From Spirochaetaceae bacterium (GTDB taxonomy: Bacteria; Spirochaetota; Spirochaetia; Treponematales; Breznakiellaceae): a DNA stretch of 64,000 bases. The notes under the pieces were generated by a model that searched no databases, was not told where the DNA came from, and saw only the letters and a program-made list of their open reading frames with translations. Shown piece after piece: positions 49,881 through 57,648 of this stretch. Made by a program: the position numbers and the translations under genes. Position 1 is the first letter of the stretch. Every line of letters begins with the position of its first letter. The stretch is taken from positions 1-64,000 of the forward strand of contig JAITKV010000048.1 in assembly GCA_031278215.1 (NCBI GenBank). Reading direction: 5' to 3'.

Positions 49881-52800
49881 TTAGCCGCCTTCTTCCTGTT
49901 GTACCGGAGGCGGCGCAGCCTCCTGCGGGGGCGCAGCTTCCGGGGACGGCGCAACATCCGGCGGAGGCGGCGCAGCGTCCGGCGGGGACATGGCCTCCGG
50001 GGGCGGCGCAGCGTCCGGCGGCGCAGCCTCCTGCGGGGGCGGGGCCTCCGGGGACGGCGCAACGTCCGGGGACGGCGCAGCTTCCTCCGGGGGCGGGGCT
50101 TCCGGGGGCGGCGCAGCGTCCGGCGGCGCAGCTTCCGGGGGTGGCGCAACGTCTGGGGGTGGCGCAACGTCCGGGGACGGCGCAGCTTCCGGGGGCGGCG
50201 TAGCGTCCGGCAGGGACATGGCCTCCGGGGGCGGCGCAACATCCGGCGGGGGCGGCGCAGCTTCCTGCGGGGACATGGCCTCCGGGGGCGGCGCAGCGTC
50301 CGGCGGGGACGGCGCAGCTTCCTGCGGGGGCGGGGCTTCCGGGGGCGGCGCTTCCGGCGGGGACGGCGCAACATCCGGCGGGGGCGGGGCTTCCGGGGGC
50401 GGCGCAGCTTCCTGCGGCGCAGCTTCCGGGGGTGGCGCAACATCCGGCGGGGGCGGCGCAGCGTCCGGCGGGGGCGGGGCTTCCGGGGGCGGCGCAACAT
50501 CCGGCGGCGGGGCAACTGTGGACGCGGGGCTTTTCTTTTTTTTCTTCCCCTTCAAATTTTTAGCCGCCCAGGCGCTTAAGATGGTTTTAAGTCCCTGGTC
50601 GGTAAGTTTTAAGGTCTTCCCGCAATCCGGACAGGTAAGGCGGCCCGACTCGTCCAGGGCTTCCTTGCGGCAGCCAACGCAGTAGGTTTTGCCGCAATCC
50701 GGGCAGGTTCCGGCGGGCATGTCGTCCGGGGGCATGGCATAGAGCCGCAGGGGGGGCGACGGCGGAGGATTCCGTTCCACCATCCATTCTCTCCCACAAG
50801 AGGCGCAGTGTATGGTACGGTACAGGGCTTCTTCCATCCACGCTTCAAGCTGATCCCGGCCCGCGGCGGCTTCTTCGCCAAGGTCCAATTCATCCAGATG
50901 GATTAGAATTGTCTTTACCTCGTCCCAGCGGCGGCCAAAGGCATAGGTCCAACCCAGCTGAAGCAGGGACGGAACATGATCGGGATCAATGCTTAGGGCC
51001 GCCCGGACGGCGGCTTCGGCTCGTGTATACTCCCCCTTTTTAACCGCGACAAACGCAATTAGTTCCAGCATCTCGGGGTTTGATTCGGGAGAAAAATCGC
51101 GGTCCCCCGCGGTAAGTACCAGGTCCGCTTCGCCGTACCGGCCCAACTCGATTAAACAAGAGGCCCTGTTATAGCGGTACTGCAGGTTGCCGGGGGCCGC
51201 CGCAAGGGCCCGGCGGTAATACGGATCCGCTTCTTCAAAACGGCGGGAACGGACCAAAAGATTCCCGGCGCAGTTCGCCAGGATCCCTTCGGGATCTTCT
51301 TTCGGGGTCGATTCCAATACTTTTAAGGCCCGGTCTTCATGGTTCTTCAGGTAGAGCGAAACCGCCCGGTTTACCCGGACCGCGGGGACCTCTCCCAGGA
51401 TAGCGGCGGCGGTGTCAAGATACGCGGCGGCCTTATCCACGTCGCCCCGGCTTAGGGCCACATGGGCGGCAAAATTGCGGATCCATCCAAAGGTTTCCGG
51501 ATCATCGTCTTCTTTAAACGCCAAAATTGTTTCCAGTTCCGGCTCCAGGGCGGGGTCCCCGGGATCCTGACTAAGAAGAAAGCGGTTTTCCAGCAGCCGG
51601 AAACGGAAGAGGGGATAGTCCGGGGCGTACTTTACCGCCCGTTCCAGCAGGGGCAGCGCCTCTTTGCGTTTTCCGTCCCGGATTAAAAGGAGCCCTTGAA
51701 GAAAATACAGCGCCGGATCCGGCGTTCCCCGCTTTTCTTTGCGGAGTTCCTCGGCCTGCGCCAGTTTTTCCCCGGCGCTTTTCCAATCTTCTATGCCAAA
51801 GGCCCATTTGCCGGTAAGGGCGCAGGCTTCCCAGTCGGATTCACCCAGAAGGCGGAACTTTGGAACCAGGAGCCCCAATTCTTCGTACCGGGTATCGGCC
51901 AAAAAAATCCGGCCCGCCTTAAGGTAGCGGTTTAGAGCCTTGCCGGTCTCTCCCAAAAGCTCATAGACCGCGGCGGCGTTTTTTGCAGTTAGGCCGTTCT
52001 TGTCGTCAAGGTCAAAGGCCCTGTCGTAGACCGCCGCGGCTTTCCGGTATTCCCCGGTGTTAAAGTACCCGTGACCCAGCAGATTAAGCAGCGCCGGAGG
52101 ATCGGCGAAGGTTCCGTAAAGAACGGCATCGTTACCGGTTCCGCCGGCCATATCGCCGCACAGTTCCTCCAGCCACCGGATCAGGTCCCGGTACCGCCCC
52201 CGGGAATACAGGAAGGCCGCTTTCATACTGTGCCCTTCCCGGATCTGTTCCTCGCCCGCCTCTTTCGTGGCAAGGAGGGTCTCGATATACTCTTCCACTT
52301 CGTCCCACAATTCCAGGGCCATGGCAAGTTTTATTCCCAGCAGCAGTTCCCGGGGTTTTTTGAACGCCGGCTCCGCATCCCCGGAATACAGGGCCGCCAG
52401 CATTACCGCGTCCTTTGCCCCGGCCAGTTCGGCGGACAAGGCCTGCGCCAGGGCCTCCCGCCCTTCCCAAGCCTTCCGGAGTTGTACCAATGCGGGGTTT
52501 ACCTGTCCCAGGGCGGTAAAAGTTTCTGCCAGCCGGATGCGGTTTCCGGGGGCCGCGGAATTTTCCAGGGTACTGTAACGCCTTCCCGTTTCCCCGATCC
52601 GGGAATCAAGGCTAAACGAAAGAAGCTCCGCGTGGGCGGTAAAATCCCGGGAAACAGCCGGGACCGTGCCGTCCTCCGGGAGACCGGGTTCCGATTCGGA
52701 GTTTTGCTCTTCATAACTGGCGCCGGCAAAGCCAATGCGCCCTTCGGAAATGGAAGCATCGTTCCAGCTTCCCGCCCATTGTCCGTTAACCGCCACAAGG

Positions 52801-53306
52801 ATCCTGCTGCCGTAGGCTGCAATTTCCAAATCAAATTCCAGCGGTTCCCGGGAAGCAAGAATGCCCGGCGCTTCGGTCCAGCCCGCCAGGGCCAGGGGGG
52901 TGTTGTTTCGGACCAGATCCAGCCGAAAGTAACCCCGGTTTGACACCAGAACCATATAATAGGTTCTATCGTCCACCATGCGAAAAATAAAGCCCGCCGC
53001 GGCATAAGCCCCCCGGGGGTCAAGCCGGATCCGGCCCTTTATGTTCAAGTCCCGGTACCTAAAAATCATGTCTTCGGTCCAGGCGATACAGTTGGTTTTC
53101 TTAATCCCCAGGCACAGGGCGTTATTATACAGATAGGCATGATACAAATTTTCTGATGTAATGGAAAAACGGACACGGAACGTCTTACGAAAGATGTCTT
53201 CCCGGGTAAAATCGGCAAGCCATTGTTCTTCGATAATTTTATCCGGATCAATTTCCTGATTTTTAGGCGCGCCAAAGCCGAAGATTTTTTTCCAGAAATT
53301 GAACAT
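49881..53306 (-). CDS. Giant TPR protein with beta-sandwich N-domain, zinc ribbon and Pro-rich tail
   Basis: The 1141-residue protein starts MFNFWKKIFGFGAPKNQ. Residues about 40-200 look like a laminin-G/jelly-roll sandwich (RIRLDPRGAYAAAGFIFRMV and EFDLEIAAYGSRILVAVNGQ). About 15 TPR-like helical pairs follow (HGYFNTGEYRKAAAVYDRAF, YNRASCLIELGRYGEADLVL). Cys motifs (HCASCGREW, CPDCGKTYCVGCRKEALDES, CPDCGKTLK) suggest zinc ribbons. The last ~210 residues are Pro/Ala/Glu/Asp repeats. No signal peptide is present, so it is probably a cytoplasmic scaffold. TACAGT ends 6 nt before the ATG at 53306; the longer ORF to 53639 is antisense of the neighbour. Confidence 0.8.
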   Translation of the reverse strand: MFNFWKKIFGFGAPKNQEIDPDKIIEEQWLADFTREDIFRKTFRVRFSITSENLYHAYLYNNALCLGIKKTNCIAWTEDMIFRYRDLNIKGRIRLDPRGAYAAAGFIFRMVDDRTYYMVLVSNRGYFRLDLVRNNTPLALAGWTEAPGILASREPLEFDLEIAAYGSRILVAVNGQWAGSWNDASISEGRIGFAGASYEEQNSESEPGLPEDGTVPAVSRDFTAHAELLSFSLDSRIGETGRRYSTLENSAAPGNRIRLAETFTALGQVNPALVQLRKAWEGREALAQALSAELAGAKDAVMLAALYSGDAEPAFKKPRELLLGIKLAMALELWDEVEEYIETLLATKEAGEEQIREGHSMKAAFLYSRGRYRDLIRWLEELCGDMAGGTGNDAVLYGTFADPPALLNLLGHGYFNTGEYRKAAAVYDRAFDLDDKNGLTAKNAAAVYELLGETGKALNRYLKAGRIFLADTRYEELGLLVPKFRLLGESDWEACALTGKWAFGIEDWKSAGEKLAQAEELRKEKRGTPDPALYFLQGLLLIRDGKRKEALPLLERAVKYAPDYPLFRFRLLENRFLLSQDPGDPALEPELETILAFKEDDDPETFGWIRNFAAHVALSRGDVDKAAAYLDTAAAILGEVPAVRVNRAVSLYLKNHEDRALKVLESTPKEDPEGILANCAGNLLVRSRRFEEADPYYRRALAAAPGNLQYRYNRASCLIELGRYGEADLVLTAGDRDFSPESNPEMLELIAFVAVKKGEYTRAEAAVRAALSIDPDHVPSLLQLGWTYAFGRRWDEVKTILIHLDELDLGEEAAAGRDQLEAWMEEALYRTIHCASCGREWMVERNPPPSPPLRLYAMPPDDMPAGTCPDCGKTYCVGCRKEALDESGRLTCPDCGKTLKLTDQGLKTILSAWAAKNLKGKKKKKSPASTVAPPPDVAPPPEAPPPPDAAPPPPDVAPPPEAAPQEAAPPPEAPPPPDVAPSPPEAPPPEAPPPQEAAPSPPDAAPPPEAMSPQEAAPPPPDVAPPPEAMSLPDATPPPEAAPSPDVAPPPDVAPPPEAAPPDAAPPPEAPPPEEAAPSPDVAPSPEAPPPQEAAPPDAAPPPEAMSPPDAAPPPPDVAPSPEAAPPQEAAPPPVQQEEGG
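49884..50520. repeat. Low-complexity tandem repeats encoding the Pro-rich tail
   Basis: Short units of the type GGCGCAGC(T/G)TCCGG(G/C)GG are repeated with variation across about 640 bp. In the minus-strand frame they encode PPPEAAP, PPPDVAP and PSPPEAP variants. All six frames stay open for long distances because of the composition. Length variation between strains is likely. Confidence 0.85.
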
Positions 53307-53312
53307 AGGATT

Positions 53313-53341
53313 ACTGTACCCTAAAAGGGCGGGCAAGTCGA
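53313..53341 (-). promoter_or_regulatory. Promoter of the giant TPR gene
   Basis: Minus strand: TCGACT (plus 53336-53341), 17 nt, TACAGT (plus 53313-53318), then 6 nt to the ATG at 53306. The divergent solute-binding gene starts 42 bp away and has GAGG before its ATG. Confidence 0.5.
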
Positions 53342-53348
53342 GGTTAAT

Positions 53349-54752
53349 ATGGACATGGAAACGGTAAAAGGGGCTATAAAGCAGGTTATAAAAAACACCG
53401 GGGCGAATTTTCTTGCGCTGACGGCGGCGCTGTCGCGCGTGCTGCGGAGCCTTCCGGGCCGGATAAGGCCGCCCAAGGCCCTGCCGGAACCGGTAAAAGA
53501 ATTCTTTGGCCGGATCCGCAAAATTTCCGCCGACAAGGCGCTGTGGATATGGGCGGTGGTAATACTGGGAGGGGGGCTGCTTTTTAGGCTTATCAACGGG
53601 AATCTGCTGGGGACGCACACGACCCTGGTTTTTGCCCAATGGTGGGAAGATGAACTGGGCAACCAGGCCTTAGTAAACCTGGCCGCGGAATTCGAGGCGC
53701 AAAATCCGGGGATCACCGTTAAGCTTGAAAAGATGACATGGCCGGAAATACGGGCGCTGTTTGAAGTCGCGGAGGACGCTAAAAAAAAGAAGCCCGATAT
53801 ATTCAGCGTTGATCCCTACGCCGTTTCGGACCTGGAAGCGTATATCCAGCCGGCGGACTCCCCAATCGGCGGGGTGCAGCCGGTGGTTTCGTTTATTAAC
53901 GTTCTCTTCTATAATATTGATCTATTCAAGACCGTGGGCTTTGATCGGCCCCCGAAAAATCAGACCGAATTCCTTTCTTATGTACGGCGGATAGGCCAGG
54001 AAAACGGCGGTGTATACGGAGCGGGCCTGGCCCTGGGGGATAATAATCCCCACAGCGTAAACCGCCACTTTTTATCCTGGATATGGTCGGCCCTGGGAAA
54101 CCCCAGCGCCGAATCGTTTAGCTTTAATTCCCCGCAGGTAATTTCGGTATTAAACTTTCTTAACCAGCTTAAGCAGAATCTGTATTCCGACCCTTTTTCC
54201 CTGACGGAAGAAGAACTGGTCAATGCCTTTCGGGAAGGCAAAGTGGGCATGATGATAGGTCCGGTGGCAAATATCCGGGATCTAAAAACAACCATGACCA
54301 AGGCTTTTGGGATTACTACCATACCGGGGATTGAATCCTATGTACGAAAGCCGGTTTTTCCCCTTACCGTATGGTACGCCGGCGTTAACCAGCAGAGCGA
54401 ACACCGGGAAGAGGCCTTGAGTTTTCTTTCCTTCTTACAGGAAAAGGACGGCATCATTGCCGCCGAAGCCTATGCGGTGCCGGGAAACGGCCGCCGTAAT
54501 CCGGATCTTTCAAAGGGCGATCTCCTCTATGCAAAGGCCTTTGACATGTACGAAGCCGGCGAAATAGTCCGGGAGCTCTACGATCCCAAAGAAGCGGCGG
54601 AATTAAACAGCCTTATTCTTAGGCAAATTAAACTGATGTTTCTGGACGCCCTAACACCGGAACAATGCGCCGAAGCCATACAGCGGGACTGGGAAAAGAT
54701 CGCCGAAAACACAGCTTCCCAGGATCGACCGGGCCATGCGAGCGCTGATTAG
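53349..54752 (+). CDS. Membrane-anchored extracellular solute-binding protein (family 1)
   Basis: The 467-residue protein has an unusual cytoplasmic N-terminal segment of about 70 basic residues, then one membrane helix (ALWIWAVVILGGGLLFRLI) and a family 1 binding domain: FAQWWEDELGNQALVNLAAE, PDIFSVDPYAVSDLEAYI and VGMMIGPVANIRDLKT. Such proteins usually deliver sugars to ABC permeases, but no permease genes are adjacent, and the uncleaved anchor suggests a sensor or tethered binding role. GAGG lies 5 nt before the ATG at 53349 (a second ATG is at 53355). The last 17 nt overlap aroA. Confidence 0.78.
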   Translation: MDMETVKGAIKQVIKNTGANFLALTAALSRVLRSLPGRIRPPKALPEPVKEFFGRIRKISADKALWIWAVVILGGGLLFRLINGNLLGTHTTLVFAQWWEDELGNQALVNLAAEFEAQNPGITVKLEKMTWPEIRALFEVAEDAKKKKPDIFSVDPYAVSDLEAYIQPADSPIGGVQPVVSFINVLFYNIDLFKTVGFDRPPKNQTEFLSYVRRIGQENGGVYGAGLALGDNNPHSVNRHFLSWIWSALGNPSAESFSFNSPQVISVLNFLNQLKQNLYSDPFSLTEEELVNAFREGKVGMMIGPVANIRDLKTTMTKAFGITTIPGIESYVRKPVFPLTVWYAGVNQQSEHREEALSFLSFLQEKDGIIAAEAYAVPGNGRRNPDLSKGDLLYAKAFDMYEAGEIVRELYDPKEAAELNSLILRQIKLMFLDALTPEQCAEAIQRDWEKIAENTASQDRPGHASAD

Positions 54753-56154
54753 CCCCCATACCTTCGGCGGTACAGTAACCGTGCCTGCTTCAAAATCACA
54801 CACCATACGGCGCCTGCTTATGGCGTCCCTGTGTAACGGAATCTCCCGCATCGAAAATCCCCTGGAGTCCTTAGATACCCAATCCTGCGCAGATGCCTGC
54901 CGCGTATTGGGGGCCGAAATTACCGAAGAAAGCGGCGATCCCCGCCGCTGGATTGTCCGGGGCCGCAAACCCGGCCCTGCGCCGGAACCCGCCGGGGCGG
55001 CGGAACCGGGCCCCGCGCCGGAACCGCGGCGCATAGACGTGGGGAATTCGGGAACCACCCTGTTCCTGGCCCTTGCCGCCGCGGCCCTGGGTACGGCGCC
55101 GCTTACTTTTACGGGGGACAAGCAGATAGCCCGCCGCAGCGCCGGCCCCCTGCTGGACGCCCTGGAAGCCCTGGGAATAAGGGTTGATTCAAACGGGGGG
55201 TGTACCCCCATCACCGTCCGGGGCCCCTGGCGGGGCGGCGGGGTCAGCATTTCCTGTCCCACCAGCCAGTACCTTTCGGCGCTTCTTATCGCCGCCCCCC
55301 TGGCCCCCCGGGGGGCGGTAAGCGCCATAGAAGTGCCCCTGCTTAACGAAAAACCCTATGTGGACATGACGCTTTTATACTTAAAAAAACAGGGCCTGCT
55401 CAACACAGGAAACGGTCCGGGAATTAGCTCCATGGAAGCGTATTCCCGGTTCCGCATCAATGGGGGGGCTGCATATACGCCCATAAACGGCCCCGTGCCG
55501 GGAGATTTTTCTTCCGCGGCCTTTCCCGCCGCCGGGGCGGTAATTTCCGGGGGAGAAATAAACCTGCAGGGCCTTGATCCGGAAGACCCCCAAGGGGACA
55601 AGGTTTTTTTTGATCACCTGGTTACCATGGGCTGCAAGGTAGAATGGGAAAAACCCGGCGGCCCCGGCGGCGGAAATTCCTGGCAGCTTAGGGTTTCGTG
55701 TCCCGGCCCGCTCCGGGGCGGAACCTTTGACCTTAACGGCGCCCCAGATCTGCTTCCGGTCATGGCCGTTTTGGCCGCCTCTGCAAAGGGGGAAACGGCC
55801 CTGGTTAATGTGGCCCATGCCCGGATCAAAGAAACGGACCGCATTGCCGCGATGGCCGCGGAACTGGGAAAACTGGGGGTTCACTGCCGGGAAAAGCCCG
55901 ACGGCCTGTTTATAAAGGGCGCCGCCTGGAAAGAAAAACACAACGCCGAAAGAAAAAAACCGCAGGCGGGGGCCCGGCAAACAAAGACCCCGCCGTCCCT
56001 GGACGGCCGGGGGGATCACCGTATTGTTATGGCCCTGGCCTGCGCCGCCCTGGGACTTCCCGCCCGCCAAATTACGGAAATTCACGGATCCGAGGCGGCG
56101 GATATAAGCTACCCGGGGTTTCTGGCACTTTTAAAGGCCCGGTGCTATACTTAA
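54736..56154 (+). CDS. aroA: 3-phosphoshikimate 1-carboxyvinyltransferase (EPSP synthase)
   Basis: The 472-residue enzyme of the shikimate pathway transfers enolpyruvate from PEP to shikimate 3-phosphate. Recognised parts are TVPASKSHTIRRLLMASL (substrate Lys/Arg), RIDVGNSGTTLFLALAAAAL (PEP loop), FTGDKQIARRSAGPLLDALE, RIKETDRIAAMAAELGKLG and GDHRIVMALACAALGL. The loop has Phe where E. coli has Arg100, an unusual change. Two insertions enlarge it from ~430 residues: a Pro/Ala/Glu repeat before the PEP loop and a Lys-rich stretch before DHRI. It overlaps the preceding gene by 17 nt. Confidence 0.93.
   Translation: MRALISPHTFGGTVTVPASKSHTIRRLLMASLCNGISRIENPLESLDTQSCADACRVLGAEITEESGDPRRWIVRGRKPGPAPEPAGAAEPGPAPEPRRIDVGNSGTTLFLALAAAALGTAPLTFTGDKQIARRSAGPLLDALEALGIRVDSNGGCTPITVRGPWRGGGVSISCPTSQYLSALLIAAPLAPRGAVSAIEVPLLNEKPYVDMTLLYLKKQGLLNTGNGPGISSMEAYSRFRINGGAAYTPINGPVPGDFSSAAFPAAGAVISGGEINLQGLDPEDPQGDKVFFDHLVTMGCKVEWEKPGGPGGGNSWQLRVSCPGPLRGGTFDLNGAPDLLPVMAVLAASAKGETALVNVAHARIKETDRIAAMAAELGKLGVHCREKPDGLFIKGAAWKEKHNAERKKPQAGARQTKTPPSLDGRGDHRIVMALACAALGLPARQITEIHGSEAADISYPGFLALLKARCYT
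56122..56151 (+). promoter_or_regulatory. Promoter of trkA
   Basis: CTGGCA (56122-56127), 18 nt and TATACT (56146-56151) end 6 nt before the trkA ATG at 56158, with no Shine-Dalgarno sequence. The -35 lies within the end of aroA. Confidence 0.55.
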
Positions 56155-56157
56155 ACT

Positions 56158-57648
56158 ATGCTTATAATTATTGTCGGCGCCGGACTTGTGGGAACTCAGC
56201 TGGCCCGTCAACTAACCGAAGAAAAACACGATATCGCCATTATCGAAGCAAATGAAGAACGGGCCCGGCACGTGTCGAACCAGCTTGACTGCATGGTGCT
56301 TCACGATGAAGGAAATTCCATCAACGCCCTGGAAGAAGCGGGAATTGCCAAGGCCAACGCCCTGGTCTGCGTAACCGATTCCGACGAAGTAAACATGATT
56401 ATCTGCGGCCTGGCTTCGCGGTATACCGGACTGCTTAAGATTGCCCGGGTGCGAAACGACGAATACGTGCGCAGAAATTTCCAAAACCAGATAGGGGGAG
56501 GAAAATCTGCCGCCATGGGGATAGATTTTTTTATCCACCCCGATGTGGAGGCCGCCCGGTCCGCTCTGGACGCGATTGAACACGGAGCCCTGGGGAACAT
56601 TCTTTCCTTTGCCGGAACCCCCTATGAGCTGGGAACCATTGATGTACTGGAAGCCTCTCCCTTTGACGGGCTTGTTCTAAAGGATTCTCGTACCCTTATC
56701 GACGGGGAATTTCTTGTAACCCTGGTGGAACGCCAGGGAAGCTGCATGCTCCCCACGGGGGCCACCAGGCTTCAGTCCGGGGACCGGATATACTTTCTTG
56801 CCAAAACCGATGATCTTACCAAGGGCTTTAAACTGGCGGGATGGCCGGAAAAACCGATCCGCAAGATAGGCATTGTAGGAGGCGGACGCCTGGGATCGCT
56901 GATTGCCGGCGGCCTTTTAAATAAAGAAAAGTACAGACCCGCCGAAATGACGCGGGATTTTAACGAACCCCGGGATCCGGCAGAGATGGTCCGGGGAAAA
57001 AATTCCCGGGGATTTTTTTCGTTCTTACACGCCCTGGTTCCCCGGCACCTTAAAAGGGTGATCATGGTAGAACAGGATTACGGCCTTTGTAAAGAATTGG
57101 CCGCAAAATTTCCGGAGGCGCTGATCCTTAACGAAGATATTTCTGACGAAAGTTTTATTACCGAAGAACGGATTGACGATTTAGATCTTATTGTTACCGC
57201 CACGGTCCACCAGGAACTTAATATTGTAACCGCGGTATACCTTAAATCCCGGGGAGTGGCCCGGGCGGTGGCCATGGTAAGCAGCACCGGATACGCCGCC
57301 ATAGCCCGGAAGCTTGGGGTAGATGTGGTAATTCCCATGAAGTCCGTGGTGGTTGATTCTATTCTGTCAAAGCTTATGGGGGGCGGTGTAAGGGGGGTAC
57401 ACCGGATAGGGGACGGGACCGTGAACATCCTCGAAATAGACATTAAGGCCGGTTCCCAGGCGGAAGGACAAGCGCTTAAGGATTTCCATTTACCCGCCGG
57501 CGCGCTGGTAATGCTGGTAAACCGGGAAACGGAAGACGATCTTATTCCCCGGGGGGACTATGTGTATACCCCAGGACACCGGATCCTGCTTATTGTCAAA
57601 AACGGAACCGAAATGGACATTGAAAAGATCTTTGGATCCCCCAAATGA
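56158..57648 (+). CDS. trkA: Potassium uptake regulator TrkA
   Basis: The 496-residue cytoplasmic protein has two RCK/TrkA-N modules. The first begins MLIIIVGAGLVGTQLARQL (Rossmann GxGxxG), and the second has IRKIGIVGGGRLGSLIAGGL. Each is followed by a TrkA-C-like segment (LGTIDVLEASPFDGLVLKDS; VNILEIDIKAGSQAEGQALK). An insertion of about 50 residues rich in charged residues follows the second loop. It gates TrkH in response to nucleotides. The start matches the family N-terminus, so its leaderless promoter cannot be explained by a wrong start. It overlaps trkH by 4 nt. Confidence 0.95.
   Translation: MLIIIVGAGLVGTQLARQLTEEKHDIAIIEANEERARHVSNQLDCMVLHDEGNSINALEEAGIAKANALVCVTDSDEVNMIICGLASRYTGLLKIARVRNDEYVRRNFQNQIGGGKSAAMGIDFFIHPDVEAARSALDAIEHGALGNILSFAGTPYELGTIDVLEASPFDGLVLKDSRTLIDGEFLVTLVERQGSCMLPTGATRLQSGDRIYFLAKTDDLTKGFKLAGWPEKPIRKIGIVGGGRLGSLIAGGLLNKEKYRPAEMTRDFNEPRDPAEMVRGKNSRGFFSFLHALVPRHLKRVIMVEQDYGLCKELAAKFPEALILNEDISDESFITEERIDDLDLIVTATVHQELNIVTAVYLKSRGVARAVAMVSSTGYAAIARKLGVDVVIPMKSVVVDSILSKLMGGGVRGVHRIGDGTVNILEIDIKAGSQAEGQALKDFHLPAGALVMLVNRETEDDLIPRGDYVYTPGHRILLIVKNGTEMDIEKIFGSPK

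Noticed and set aside
49884-50520. CRISPR-like array
   Set aside because: Units are short, variable and adjacent without spacers of constant length, and they are in frame with a Pro-rich protein tail.
49838-50685. Long ORFs in several frames (Arg-rich and Gly/Ser/Ala-rich) across the repeat region
   Set aside because: They are by-products of the short GC-rich repeats; only the minus frame continues a real protein with TPR and zinc motifs.
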